The translations under genes were made by a program, and so were the position numbers. A stretch of 64,000 nt of DNA from Planctomycetota bacterium. GTDB taxonomy: Bacteria; Planctomycetota; GCA-2746535. This document shows, in pieces, positions 35,526 to 45,924 of the stretch. The stretch spans positions 1 to 64,000 of the forward strand of contig NVWA01000084.1 in assembly GCA_002746535.1 (NCBI GenBank), given 5' to 3'. The notes beneath the pieces are model-generated. The model did no database searches. It saw only the letters and a program-made list of their open reading frames with translations, and was not told where the DNA came from. Position 1 is the first letter of the stretch. Each line of letters opens with the position of its first letter.

Positions 35526-37052
35526 TCAATTCCTTTGATCAAAAGATCTGTAATTTAAAGCCTCGGTTATATGGTTTGATTCGATATTTTCACTTTCAGA
35601 CAAGTCTGCAATTGTTCTAGAAACCTTCAATATTCTTGAATATGATCTCGCAGAAAATCCCATTTGTTGCATTCCTAGTTCTAATATATCACTGGCATTA
35701 GAAGTTAATTTACAATATATTTTAAGCATTTTTTCATTCATAAAAGCATTGCATTGTTTTGGCTGACCTTCGAATCTAATTTGTTGTAATTTCCTAGCTT
35801 TATCAACTTTAAGCTTCATCTCTCTTGAAGATAACGCCGGTTTAGTACTAACAACATCTTTGAATTCAACTGCCGGTACACTAATATGCAGATCAATTCT
35901 ATCTAACAATGGACCTGAAATTTTGCTCATATACCTATTCACCATCGTACTTGAACAAGAACATCTTCTTGTAGGGTGACCAAAATATCCACAAGGACAT
36001 GGATTCATAGCTGCAATCAACATTAAATCTGCAGGAAAAGTCATGGAGCAAGCAGCCCTCGTAATGTTCACTATTCCATCTTCTAATGGTTGCCTTAAAA
36101 CTTCGAGAACTTTTCTACTAAATTCAGGCAATTCATCTAAGAATAAAACACCATTATGAGATAACGAAACTTCACCTGGTTTAGGATGACTACCACCACC
36201 AATTAGACCAGCATTTGAAATTGTATGATGAGGTGCACGATAAGGTCTTTTGCACATAAGTGATTCACACCGATCAAGCAACCCAGCAATACTATGAATC
36301 TTAGTTGTTTCAATAGCTTCTTCGCGACTCATATCTGGTAAAATACTCGGAATCCTTTTAGCAATCATAGATTTTCCAGAACCTGGAGGTCCCAACATCA
36401 ATAAATTATGACCTCCAGCAGAAGCAATAGTTATCGCCCTTTTAACAAGCTCCTGACCTTTTACGTCTTCAAAATCGAGAAAATTATTTTCTTCTATAAC
36501 TTCTACTGATCCAATATTTTCCTTTCTATCAAAAGGCTTAAGCTCTCCTTTTAAAGCAGAAATAGCTTCATCAATATCTTTAACGGCATATATAAGGATG
36601 TCATCAACTACTGCAGCTTCATTGGCATTTTCAAATGGGATGATAACCGCTTTTTTCTTCAATTTTTTGGCCGTGATTGTGGCACATAGAATTCCCTTGC
36701 AAGGTCTGATTCTTCCATCTAAAGATAATTCACCAACAACGAGAAAATCGGCAGTTGAATCGATAACGATATCACCTTTCGCAAGCATGGCACCTAAAGC
36801 AATAGGTAAATCATAAAGCACACCTTCTTTTTTTAAATCAGCAGGTGCTAGGTTCACTACGGCTCTATCTAAGTAAACGGAATAATTTTTATTCGCTAAT
36901 GCTGATATAATTCTATCACGACTTTCTTTGATAGCAGCATCTGGCAAACCCACCGTAATGTAGGAAGCTAATCCATTTCCAAGATTAATCTCAACTTCAA
37001 CAGGAACTCCTTCGACACCTTGAACAGAAATACTATCTATTTTCGCATACAT
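35526..37052 (-). CDS. comM: ComM/YifB-family Mg chelatase-like AAA+ ATPase
   Basis: A 508-residue AAA+ protein with an N-terminal Lon-protease-like domain (about 1-170) containing GVPVEVEINLGNGL and YITVGLPDAAIKESRDR. The Mg-chelatase AAA+ core has Walker A GPPGSGKSM near 220 and Walker B VLFLDELPEF. CPCGYFGHPTRRCSCS is the usual Cys-rich insertion, and a C-terminal domain follows. ComM is a helicase promoting branch migration during natural transformation, so DNA uptake is possible, although comM is widespread. The ribosome-binding site is GAAAGG. Confidence 0.93.
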   Translation of the reverse strand: MYAKIDSISVQGVEGVPVEVEINLGNGLASYITVGLPDAAIKESRDRIISALANKNYSVYLDRAVVNLAPADLKKEGVLYDLPIALGAMLAKGDIVIDSTADFLVVGELSLDGRIRPCKGILCATITAKKLKKKAVIIPFENANEAAVVDDILIYAVKDIDEAISALKGELKPFDRKENIGSVEVIEENNFLDFEDVKGQELVKRAITIASAGGHNLLMLGPPGSGKSMIAKRIPSILPDMSREEAIETTKIHSIAGLLDRCESLMCKRPYRAPHHTISNAGLIGGGSHPKPGEVSLSHNGVLFLDELPEFSRKVLEVLRQPLEDGIVNITRAACSMTFPADLMLIAAMNPCPCGYFGHPTRRCSCSSTMVNRYMSKISGPLLDRIDLHISVPAVEFKDVVSTKPALSSREMKLKVDKARKLQQIRFEGQPKQCNAFMNEKMLKIYCKLTSNASDILELGMQQMGFSARSYSRILKVSRTIADLSESENIESNHITEALNYRSFDQRN

Positions 37053-37501
37053 TTTCAGACCTTTCGTTATACTATATATTTATATACTGATTAATTATGG
37101 CAAATGAATATAGAAAAATCAAAGAAACTTCGGATTTAATAAAAAATACTATAATAAAATATACAGATCTGTTACTAAAACATACATTCGTCGGATAAAA
37201 TCAAAAATAAACCTCAAAATCAACTAATATCACTATTCTGATATTTGGACTTAATTACGGTAATCAGAAACATTTATGGTTTTATTACGTGCTAGCATAA
37301 ACTATCTTTTAGTATTCTGTTTTTAAAGTTTGGCTGATGTAAATGATCAACAAATGAGCAAAGCTTGATTCACAATTGTTAATAAATTTTGCCTTAATTT
37401 TCATATAAATAGAAGTCTCTATTCACTTAATTTTGATTTTATTGCAGACTATATTGGTATACTGAAGTTAGATTTAAAACGACGAAAGGCTAGTATATTT
37501 T
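37053..37501. other. AT-rich intergenic region between divergent genes
   Basis: A 449-bp stretch between comM (leftward) and the phosphatase gene (rightward) that must hold both promoters. There are several TATA-like hexamers (for example TATACT near 37458) but no convincing paired -35/-10. I found no tRNA, long hairpin, riboswitch-like fold or credible small frame. GAAAGG near 37483 is the likely ribosome-binding site of the right-hand gene. Confidence 0.5.
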
Positions 37502-38950
37502 ATGATTGAAGAGGGCAAAATTCTAGAAGCCATCAAGAATCATTTCGAATTGAATCAAGAACATGTCTGTAAAATTATTGCTTCAAATTATTCGCTTAAC
37601 TGGCTAAAAACAGAATGCCAAGTTGCCATCAACTGGTCCAAAAAGAAATGTTTAGGTCAAGATGAATATGTTCATATATCAAATATAAGTTCGAATGAAG
37701 GAAATGAAGACCACGCCGACATACTCATAACAAACAAAGAAAAAAAGATCTTAGCCAAAGTAGACTTTGATTTATATGATCCCAACAATCCATTAAAAAG
37801 TCTCGCGAGTATCAAAGCATTTAAAAGAAGACTTGATTCTCAAATTCAAGTAAGACAAAAATGTAAAAATCATTATCCCATTATTGGAATTCTTTTTGCC
37901 ATTTGGAAAGTCAAACTACCCACCGACAATTCTTTAAATCAAGAAACGGCCTTTTATGTAGATTTAACAAATGAACTTAAAAAATATTTTCATGGTACTA
38001 AATTTAGCTCAATCCACTCATTTAGACCTGATAGTATTATCCTGAATCAAGAAGTCGACTGGGGTGTTGATCAGTGGGAAACATCATTACTTGCTACATC
38101 AATACTTTGTCCGGATACTTTTATTGAAGAAGAGTTTGATGAATCGGAAGCAACATGGATTGATGAATTAGCAGAAGATGAACCAGCATCTTTTCAAACT
38201 CAAGAAATAGATGCTGCTCAGCGCGAATTAAATTATGCTAAAAATGTTCAACAGAATATGCTTAAAGAAGCTCCAGAAACGCCCGGCTATCAATTTAGTA
38301 CACGTTATGAAGGAGCCGATGAAGTTAGCGGAGATTTTTATGAATTCATTAAACTACCAGATGGTAAAATAGGATTTGCCCAAGGTGATGTTAGTGGGCA
38401 TGGAGTTCAAGCTGGATTAGTAATGAGTATGGCTAAAAAAGTTTTATCGATGAACGCACGAAGAGGACAAAGCCCAGCCCAAGTATTATCTAGTGTAAAC
38501 GAAGAGTTAATTCAAGATTTGAATGGGAAAACTTTTGTCTCAATGTCCTATGGTATATTAGATACATACGGGAAAAAACTAGTATGGGCTCGAGCAGGTC
38601 ACAACCCTTCTATCCTATACAATATTCATACAAACGAAATACAAAGTTTAAAACCACCTGGCATGGTTGCAGGATTAAGAGATACCTTTTTATTCCGCAA
38701 TATTATTAAAGAGGATGAGATCAAATTAAACAGTGGAGACATCTTTATGTTTTACACAGATGGTCTCACTGAAACTGCCAATCGTCAAGGTGAACCTTAT
38801 CGACAAGATCGTCTGGAAGATGTTATTAGAGCTCATGGCAAATTGGACCTAGATCATTTATTAGGAAGAATCATGGATGGAGCTCGATCCTTCAGAGGCG
38901 GGGCAAATCCGGCCGATGATATAACTTTAGTCGCTTTAAAGGTCGATTAA
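37502..38950 (+). CDS. SpoIIE/RsbU-type PP2C serine phosphatase with novel N-terminal domain
   Basis: A 482-residue cytoplasmic protein. The C-terminal 250 residues are a PPM/SpoIIE phosphatase, with DEVSGDFYEFI, FAQGDVSGHGVQAGLVM, WARAGHNPSIL, FMFYTDGLTET and PADDITLVAL supplying the metal-binding Asp residues. A short coiled-coil linker (AAQRELNYAKNVQQNML) precedes it. The first 195 residues are not a PAS, GAF or response-regulator domain. They have an alpha/beta pattern (HADILITNKEKKILAKVDF) vaguely like a nuclease-type core. RsbU-like phosphatases usually release a sigma factor through an anti-anti-sigma protein, none of which is visible here. A sulfatase gene follows eight bases later. 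Confidence 0.85.
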   Translation: MIEEGKILEAIKNHFELNQEHVCKIIASNYSLNWLKTECQVAINWSKKKCLGQDEYVHISNISSNEGNEDHADILITNKEKKILAKVDFDLYDPNNPLKSLASIKAFKRRLDSQIQVRQKCKNHYPIIGILFAIWKVKLPTDNSLNQETAFYVDLTNELKKYFHGTKFSSIHSFRPDSIILNQEVDWGVDQWETSLLATSILCPDTFIEEEFDESEATWIDELAEDEPASFQTQEIDAAQRELNYAKNVQQNMLKEAPETPGYQFSTRYEGADEVSGDFYEFIKLPDGKIGFAQGDVSGHGVQAGLVMSMAKKVLSMNARRGQSPAQVLSSVNEELIQDLNGKTFVSMSYGILDTYGKKLVWARAGHNPSILYNIHTNEIQSLKPPGMVAGLRDTFLFRNIIKEDEIKLNSGDIFMFYTDGLTETANRQGEPYRQDRLEDVIRAHGKLDLDHLLGRIMDGARSFRGGANPADDITLVALKVD

Positions 38951-38958
38951 TTAATATC

Positions 38959-40422
38959 ATGAAAAAAAATATTATCGTTATTATGGCGGACCAGCTTAGA
39001 AGAGATTTTGTTGGTCCGTATACTCCCAACATAAATGCTTTAATTAATGACAGCGTTCAATTTTCAAATGCTTATTGCAACTCCCCTTTGTGTGTTCCTG
39101 CAAGAGCAACATTCTTCACTAGCACTCATCCAGGTAACTCTGGTTGTTTAATAAATCCATGGGAAGAATCAGATCATAAACATGGTTATATCAAAGCAGG
39201 TATTCCTTCTTTATACACTATATTAGAAGACGAATGGGATAGTTGGCATTCAGGGAAACAACATTTATTTACCGAAGATCACTTTCATGAAAAGCCAGAA
39301 TCAAAAACAAAATGGCTTCCATTAGATGGTGGCAAAGAGCGTCGTGAATATTTGGAAAAGAATAATATAAAATCACCTGGTGGGTCAGCCTACAAAGCCT
39401 ACCTTCCAGAAATAATGAACCAAAAAACCACAAAAGTAAAAGCATACTCTATTCCAACAACTGGTTTATATCCCAATAACGTAAAAGATTTTTATGATGG
39501 CTTTATTACAAGTGACTCTTTGACAGCCATTCGAGAACGAGATAAATCCAAACCATTTATGCTCAATGCAATGTTTTTAGCACCACACCCTCCACTACAA
39601 ATTCCAAATCCGTATTATGATAAATATCAAGAAGCACCATTAAGTGATAACGTAGGCAAATGGTATTCTGCGCAAAGCCCATTGCAAATGTATCAGCTAA
39701 CTGGTTTTATTGGAAGTAGGTATTCAAGAGAAGATTGGAAAGAAATTTGGCGAGTATATGCCGGACTAGTTAATTTATTAGATGATTGTGTCGGTCAAAT
39801 AATCGATGAATTAAAAAAAGAGAATATGTATGATGACAGTATTATTATTTTCACATCAGATCATGGTGAAATGTTGGGCTCGCATGGATTATGGCAAAAA
39901 ATGTGTCTCTATGAAGAATCTGCTGCAATCCCATTATCTTTTAAATTACCTAACAATGAATTTGCCGGCAAAAAAATTGATCGTTTCGTTAGCCATATAG
40001 ACGTACTACCAACTATTTTAGATTTACTTAAGGTCGAAAAAAACGAGCACATCCAAGGTCAAAGTTTAGTTCCATTATTTAATGATAAAACCATAGAAGA
40101 TAAACCTGTATTTATTCAGCATGATGGTAATGGTGCTTTGGGCACCCATCAAAGATGTATTATTAAAGATGGATACAAGCTTATTGTAGATACTCACTTC
40201 GATGAAAAGTTCTTCGAATTATATGACTTGAACAATGATCCCTTAGAAACAAAAAATGAGTCTATGCTAAAAACAGATGTCACAAAAGAGTTATTAAATA
40301 CTCTTATTAATCATATGAAAGAAAACCAAGATCTTTTAACTTTTGAGATTAATGATTTTGAGGAATTTCTTATAAATCGTACTGATCTAATAAACAAGCC
40401 GCAATCAGAAATGCTTATGTAG
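38959..40422 (+). CDS. type I sulfatase (formylglycine-dependent)
   Basis: A 487-residue sulfatase of a different branch from the one at 10239. It begins IIVIMADQLRRDFVGP with the metal-binding DQ pair. The signature LCVPARATFFTS has Cys45 as the formylglycine precursor (CxPxR with Ala before Arg). FTSDHGEMLGSHGLWQK near residue 293 contributes metal and active-site residues. There is no signal peptide, so a cytoplasmic location is predicted. It begins eight bases after the phosphatase gene, so the two are probably cotranscribed. The substrate could be a sulfated sugar or another sulfate or phosphonate ester. Confidence 0.9.
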   Translation: MKKNIIVIMADQLRRDFVGPYTPNINALINDSVQFSNAYCNSPLCVPARATFFTSTHPGNSGCLINPWEESDHKHGYIKAGIPSLYTILEDEWDSWHSGKQHLFTEDHFHEKPESKTKWLPLDGGKERREYLEKNNIKSPGGSAYKAYLPEIMNQKTTKVKAYSIPTTGLYPNNVKDFYDGFITSDSLTAIRERDKSKPFMLNAMFLAPHPPLQIPNPYYDKYQEAPLSDNVGKWYSAQSPLQMYQLTGFIGSRYSREDWKEIWRVYAGLVNLLDDCVGQIIDELKKENMYDDSIIIFTSDHGEMLGSHGLWQKMCLYEESAAIPLSFKLPNNEFAGKKIDRFVSHIDVLPTILDLLKVEKNEHIQGQSLVPLFNDKTIEDKPVFIQHDGNGALGTHQRCIIKDGYKLIVDTHFDEKFFELYDLNNDPLETKNESMLKTDVTKELLNTLINHMKENQDLLTFEINDFEEFLINRTDLINKPQSEMLM

Positions 40423-40451
40423 TTAAAGTCTATTATTCAATGGATGATATA

Positions 40452-40475
40452 AGCTCAGGCTGAATTACCTGAGCT
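40452..40475. terminator. bidirectional hairpin between convergent genes
   Basis: AGCTCAGG and CCTGAGCT form a perfect eight-pair stem with an eight-base loop between the sulfatase stop and the convergent barrel gene. The T-tracts are poor, so termination strength is uncertain. Confidence 0.5.
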
Positions 40476-40493
40476 ATAAATAGTCTAAATAAA

Positions 40494-41699
40494 TTAAAAT
40501 AAGATGTCTACCGTAATACCTGCAAACCAACTTACATAGTCAAATTTTTGAACTGATGCCTCAGTAAGTGTACCTTGAACATTCACCGGGTCACCACCTG
40601 TTTCCTTAAAGTCATAAAGCAGAAAACCAGTATTAAAGGCAATTTTCATTCTATTAAACACCCAATACTCTGGAGAAAAAGCGAGTTGATGAACGGTAAT
40701 ATCTCTTTTCTCTACAGTTGGTAAAAAAGCTTTCAGCTCATTATCTAAATCATCCGTTAGCATCGTTATTGAATAAATATAATTAAATGCAATATGTGAC
40801 TTATATATATGCTTAAATCTAAATGATAGAAAATGTGCCGTTTCATCTCTAAAAACAGTGTAGGTAACTACGTCATCTGAATTATTCAAACCATCTCCAC
40901 TCAAATCAAGCCTAGCTCCAGCATTGATGGTAACGTCTGTATCTTGATCTAAAGTTAGAAAATTATAAACAAACCCAACTTTAAATTTTTCACTATCAAA
41001 TAAATAATCAAGTTGAAATCCAAAATTAAAAGATCCGCCTGAGATATCATTGCCATCATCTTTCTTACCGGTAAAAAATGGTTTCTCTCCAGAAATTGCA
41101 GAAAAACCAAAATCTAAACCAATCAAAAGTCTATTGCTTAATAGGTACTTATTTATTCCAATGTCGATTAAAAATTCATTTTGATCTAGCTTTTCTAATC
41201 CTGTATCACCGATAGTTGCATCATCAAAAATTTGAAATCTTGCACCTTCTGTAATAACATCAGAAATATTAAACTCTATACCAATTCCATTTTTAAAGTA
41301 ATGTTGACCCTCTATTGCTAAATCAAAAACATTCTTACTAAAATCAACTCGAAATGGAGATCCTGAACGAACCGTTTTCCCCTCAAATTTATCAGAATCA
41401 ATGCCTATTCCAAAAGATATAAATGTAGGCTTTTGTAAATAATTAAATAAAGGAGCGGCGTGATCAGCATTGATATCCAAACCTAATCCAAACAAATATT
41501 GATATTGAAAATTAAATCCGGAACCAGAACCGCTATCTCTAGGACTAATCTCATTACCATCACCACTTATTTCAAATCTCGCTTCTAAATCCAATGCAAT
41601 AATATGCTTTGAACCTTCAATAATTTCCTCTTCATCGGCTGACAACCAACTAAAACAAGTTAGCAGTAACAGCATGAATGTTAAGTTTTTCAGTTGCAT
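40494..41699 (-). CDS. predicted outer-membrane beta-barrel protein
   Basis: A 401-residue exported protein with a signal peptide (LTFMLLLLTCFSWLSAD). The remainder is dominated by alternating hydrophobic/polar amphipathic strands (for example FGFQLDYLFDSEKFKVGFVY) and ends WFAGITVDILF, a terminal aromatic residue as in Gram-negative barrel proteins. No family was recognised. The stop of the giant kinase gene is 14 bp upstream on the same strand, so they may be cotranscribed. Confidence 0.65.
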   Translation of the reverse strand: MQLKNLTFMLLLLTCFSWLSADEEEIIEGSKHIIALDLEARFEISGDGNEISPRDSGSGSGFNFQYQYLFGLGLDINADHAAPLFNYLQKPTFISFGIGIDSDKFEGKTVRSGSPFRVDFSKNVFDLAIEGQHYFKNGIGIEFNISDVITEGARFQIFDDATIGDTGLEKLDQNEFLIDIGINKYLLSNRLLIGLDFGFSAISGEKPFFTGKKDDGNDISGGSFNFGFQLDYLFDSEKFKVGFVYNFLTLDQDTDVTINAGARLDLSGDGLNNSDDVVTYTVFRDETAHFLSFRFKHIYKSHIAFNYIYSITMLTDDLDNELKAFLPTVEKRDITVHQLAFSPEYWVFNRMKIAFNTGFLLYDFKETGGDPVNVQGTLTEASVQKFDYVSWFAGITVDILF

Positions 41700-41713
41700 A
41701 AATTCTCCTTAAT

Positions 41714-44700
41714 TTATTTCTTAATTTCTAAAATTATTCTTAGACCAACTTCTGTAAGCTGCTCTCTAAATGCTGCAGGTCTGTTGCTTCTATTTCCATT
41801 TCTTAAGTTTGCCGGCGTTGACCTATAACTACCACCACGAATCACTTTAGTCTTGGCTCTATCCTTAAACCATGGATTCGTCAAGTTAACTTTTTTATAA
41901 GCTTTCTTACTATAGAAATCTCTACAATACTCAAAAGCATTTCCATGCAAATCGTACACGCCATAAGCATTTGGCTTCAATGTCATCACATCCTGAATTC
42001 CACTAGCACTATCTTTGAAATGAGCGTATTCTTTTAAAAGAGGCAATTTATTTCCAAAACAATAATCGCCAGTGTTTCCACTGCGACAAGCAAACTCCCA
42101 TTCAGCTTCTGTTGGTGCCCTCACTTTTCCATTTAATTCTGCTGATAAAAATTTACTAAACTGAAGAAGCTTATTATAAACAATTCCTAAAATTGGTTTT
42201 CTCTTACCCCGTGAAAAAGATTTCTCACCAGGATTAAACACGCCATATTGCTCATTCGTCACTTCATTTTTCATCATATAGAAACAATTAGAAATTGTTA
42301 TTATTCGGGCAGGTTTCTCATCTGAGTCACCACCTTCATCTGCCCCCATTTCAAATTTTCCGGCAGGTATCAAAATAAATACAAAATCTACACCGTCTAC
42401 CTTAAATTTTTTCTCAATAGGTAGTCCTAAAGAAATAGCCCATGCCTGTTGTTGTAATTTTGCTTTTGCAAGTGTATTAATTAAAATCAATTCTGCTTTT
42501 GGTCTTAACAAGATTGCAAGCAGCGATTTGGCTTTTGGACGATTCGCATCATAGGTTAATGCTTTTTTAAGATTAGTTTTTGCTATTTCAAATTTTGCTT
42601 CTTTATGAGCGGCAAAACCTAAACCAGCATAATACTCATAACCTGCTTTCGACCTAATTTTTAAAGTATCGGCATTCTTAGAATCTACTTTATAAGCATC
42701 TTCGGCTATCTTCAAAGAGGCCTCATGCTTCCCATTTTCAAACAAGACAGTTGCTTCTTTAACTAATTTATCAATTTTCGCTATTCTTGCATTTCTATTT
42801 TTTTCTTCTTCTTTTAATTTTGAGATAGCAGCAATTTGTTTATTTAAACTCGTTGAAGGTAATATTTTATTCGCCTTGTTTAGTAAATCACTAGCTTTAG
42901 TGTAACGATTATTTTTTATCAGTACGGCAGCTTCACTTTCAAAAAGCGCGACAGCTTTCTTTGCTGATGTATTAAATAGCTTCCCACCTTTATCAATTGT
43001 CTTCAAAGACAATAAATAATCCTGAATTTCAATAAATGATTTTTGCTTTATCGCTTTATTTATTTTACTACTCAAGATGGTTTTTTTCTTCGTTGTCAGT
43101 TTCACCTTCAAACTATTTAGCTGTTTAATTTCGTTACCTTTAACAATCTTGGCTAAATCTTTTATTCCACTAGATACCAATTCAGTTTTATCATCTTTTT
43201 GATTTAGAAACTTTTCCAATGATGAAAATTTAATCATCACGCCAACTCTTCTGACAGCTTCCTTGGTTGATTTGTCATTAGGAGCTAAAGACAATGCATT
43301 TTCATAATTAATCAAAGCGCCTTTTAAATCTTTATTATTTTTTTCAAGAGACTTACCTTTTGAAATCGCATCATCTATTGCTTTTTGTTCTTTGGAAGAT
43401 TTCTGATTCGCTAATAATTTTTCATTTGTTAGCTTTTTTCTTTCTAATAATGTTTTGTGACTTTTATTAAATTTTAGTCCATTCTCAAAAACAGTATAAG
43501 CCTTAGCATAATCCTTATCTTTTAATAAAGCATCGCCTCGAACAATGGCGTAATTCACCATGAACTCGATATGCTTTGCTTCATCTTCAGCAGGCTTTTG
43601 AATATTTCTAGCATCATTATGATGTTTAAAAGCTTCATTAAATTTATTTTGTTTTAAAAGCGAATCTGCTGTAGAAATATAGGTCTTATATTTATTCTGA
43701 AGACTTACTTTAGTTTTCTCAAATTGCACCAACCATTTTGATCCTTTAGGATTTAACCCTTTCACAATTGAAAGCATTTCATCATAACCACCTAGTTGAC
43801 CTTTTTCTAATCTATCGCCTATATCACTTTGTAATTTGGCAACCACAGTATTAATATTATTTTGTGAGGTTTTCTTCTCATCTGAATTACCATTGAGTAC
43901 GATAGTTTGTAGAATTTTACCGGCTTGTACAAATTGTTTATTTTTAACAAGTACACTCACTCTTTCAACATCTTGACCCATTACGCCAATTTTTTTACGA
44001 CTGCTTTCCAATCGATAATTAACGATCAACTGTTTAATCTTCTCACGTTGATAATCAGGATGCAATGCTTTGATCTCTTCGAGCTTAAGAAGCGCTTCTT
44101 TGTATTGTGAATTCTGAGCATGTTTTACAGCACTTTTTTTCTTCTCAGATGCTTTAGCAAAACCTTTCCATCTCTTTTGACTATCTAATAATTTGTTTTT
44201 CCAATAAGGATTCGAAATACCAAATTTATCTTTAAAGTCTTCACTTTTCTTTCTTGCTTCAATGTAATTTTCATCTTCTACTAAAGATACAATTTCATTA
44301 TATTCAATGTAAGAACCTTTTAGCTTTTCCCACGTCTTGATTTCATTCTCAACAATAGCAAACTGTGGATATCCAGCATTATTTTTTATAAGATCTTTTG
44401 CCCGTTCAATACTCCCAAATTCATTGTTTTTGATTTCTGTTCTAATTGTGGCAAATTTCGCATCCAACTGTTTCCAATCGGTGCCGCCCATAAAAACAAC
44501 AATCAAAACTATCGCAATTAAGGCAATTCCCATTACGCCAAAAATTATCTTATTTTTGCTCGCTGCTTGATCCACCATAGTTTGAGCATTTATGTTGGTG
44601 TCAAATGTTTGTGTTAATCCAGACGTCGGCTGAAGAGTTGCATCCATGGCCGTTGCATTACTGACCGTAGCATTGGGTTGGAGCGTTTGATCGTATTGTT

Positions 44701-45754
44701 GTGTTTGCCCTCTAGTTAGCATCCCAGTATGAGCACCAGAGACGATAGTTTCATCGTTATAACCAGGAAGCTGTTCAGTCATTCCGCCTTTTGAACCAGA
44801 TACAATCGTTTGGTCGTTATTTCCTCCAAGGTCATCTAATAAGCTAGTGCCGTCAGAATCAACTTGGGTAATTAAATCATCCCAATTCCATTTTGGAGCC
44901 ATTTTTGATAAAGGCACTCTATCCGAAATAGAATATAAAATATCTTGTAAATCAGTCACAACCTGATCGGCACTTTCACACCTATCAGTAGGCTTTTTGG
45001 CCATTAATTTCATAACAAAATTTGAAAGACTTTCTGGAATATCAGGATTCTTTGTACGTGGGTCAGGGATAGGTGCGTTACAATGCATATTCAAAACAGC
45101 TAACTGCGAGTCAGCTTTGTAAGGTACTTCACCTGTCAGTAAATAATAAGCAGAAGTACCAAGGCCATAGATATCCGCATGATAAGTAACCTTATCACCT
45201 TTACATTGTTCCGGACTCATAAAACTCGGCGTACCTAAAATCCCCCCTGCCATAGTCATTTGAGAATTTCCAGATTCGTCTTTTGCTAAACCATAATCAA
45301 GAATTTTACAAACCCCTTGTTTGGAAATTTGAATATTCTCAGGTTTAATATCTCTATGAACAATATTTTTTGAAGCTCCTGCAGCCAATCCACTAGCAAT
45401 ATGAGACAGCATTTCACAAACGGCGTAAGGTTCAATTTTGTTTAAATTTGCATGCAAAGCTTTTAAACTTGTTCCCTCAACAAATTCCATCACAATCAGA
45501 TAGAACCCATCAAAAGTACCAAACTCATAAATCTGTGTGATATTTTGATGTGTAAGCTGTGCGACCAACTTTGCTTCGCGTTCAAAACGACGAATATATT
45601 CCGGATTATCAGAATAAGTTGGCAATATGACTTTTACAGCGACATCTCTATCCAATGAAAGTTGTTTACCTCTGTAAACCGCTCCCATTGCACCTTGTCC
45701 AAGCAATTTATTTAATAAAAATCCACCTAGCTTTCGCCCTTGAGTTTCAACCAT
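41714..45754 (-). CDS. giant Ser/Thr kinase with TPR-like repeats and C-terminal FGE-sulfatase-like domain
   Basis: A 1346-residue membrane protein. The kinase domain (about 10-280) has LGQGAMGAVY, VAVKVI, HRDIKPENIQI, a DYG in place of DFG, and GTPSFMSPEQCKG. A Thr/Gln-rich spacer with ETIVSG/DQTIVSG-type repeats and a membrane helix (FGVMGIALIAIVLIVVFMG, near 402-421) follow. An external stalk of about 650 residues has TPR-like, coiled, Lys-rich repeats. The C-terminal 230 residues are a formylglycine-generating-enzyme-like fold (IPAGKFEMGADE, APTEAEWEFACRSG, VIRGGSYRS). The two catalytic Cys of true FGE are absent, so it is probably a binding module. Kinase residues look intact. Confidence 0.9.
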   Translation of the reverse strand: MVETQGRKLGGFLLNKLLGQGAMGAVYRGKQLSLDRDVAVKVILPTYSDNPEYIRRFEREAKLVAQLTHQNITQIYEFGTFDGFYLIVMEFVEGTSLKALHANLNKIEPYAVCEMLSHIASGLAAGASKNIVHRDIKPENIQISKQGVCKILDYGLAKDESGNSQMTMAGGILGTPSFMSPEQCKGDKVTYHADIYGLGTSAYYLLTGEVPYKADSQLAVLNMHCNAPIPDPRTKNPDIPESLSNFVMKLMAKKPTDRCESADQVVTDLQDILYSISDRVPLSKMAPKWNWDDLITQVDSDGTSLLDDLGGNNDQTIVSGSKGGMTEQLPGYNDETIVSGAHTGMLTRGQTQQYDQTLQPNATVSNATAMDATLQPTSGLTQTFDTNINAQTMVDQAASKNKIIFGVMGIALIAIVLIVVFMGGTDWKQLDAKFATIRTEIKNNEFGSIERAKDLIKNNAGYPQFAIVENEIKTWEKLKGSYIEYNEIVSLVEDENYIEARKKSEDFKDKFGISNPYWKNKLLDSQKRWKGFAKASEKKKSAVKHAQNSQYKEALLKLEEIKALHPDYQREKIKQLIVNYRLESSRKKIGVMGQDVERVSVLVKNKQFVQAGKILQTIVLNGNSDEKKTSQNNINTVVAKLQSDIGDRLEKGQLGGYDEMLSIVKGLNPKGSKWLVQFEKTKVSLQNKYKTYISTADSLLKQNKFNEAFKHHNDARNIQKPAEDEAKHIEFMVNYAIVRGDALLKDKDYAKAYTVFENGLKFNKSHKTLLERKKLTNEKLLANQKSSKEQKAIDDAISKGKSLEKNNKDLKGALINYENALSLAPNDKSTKEAVRRVGVMIKFSSLEKFLNQKDDKTELVSSGIKDLAKIVKGNEIKQLNSLKVKLTTKKKTILSSKINKAIKQKSFIEIQDYLLSLKTIDKGGKLFNTSAKKAVALFESEAAVLIKNNRYTKASDLLNKANKILPSTSLNKQIAAISKLKEEEKNRNARIAKIDKLVKEATVLFENGKHEASLKIAEDAYKVDSKNADTLKIRSKAGYEYYAGLGFAAHKEAKFEIAKTNLKKALTYDANRPKAKSLLAILLRPKAELILINTLAKAKLQQQAWAISLGLPIEKKFKVDGVDFVFILIPAGKFEMGADEGGDSDEKPARIITISNCFYMMKNEVTNEQYGVFNPGEKSFSRGKRKPILGIVYNKLLQFSKFLSAELNGKVRAPTEAEWEFACRSGNTGDYCFGNKLPLLKEYAHFKDSASGIQDVMTLKPNAYGVYDLHGNAFEYCRDFYSKKAYKKVNLTNPWFKDRAKTKVIRGGSYRSTPANLRNGNRSNRPAAFREQLTEVGLRIILEIKK

Positions 45755-45924
45755 ATATTTCTCTAATTTTGGTATTTCAATCTTTGAATTTAAAAGCTTT
45801 TTATTATCTTTGTTTATAGTAAATTTTCAATAAAATATGATTATTTGAAAATTTCCGAAATATATTCAAATTTTGATCAATATACCAAAATTATTTAATA
45901 AATAATGAAAGTTTTATATTAAAA

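Noticed and set aside
41714..45754. Treating the C-terminal domain as the sulfatase-activating FGE of this organism
   Set aside because: The Cys residues needed for catalysis are absent from the GGSYRS region.
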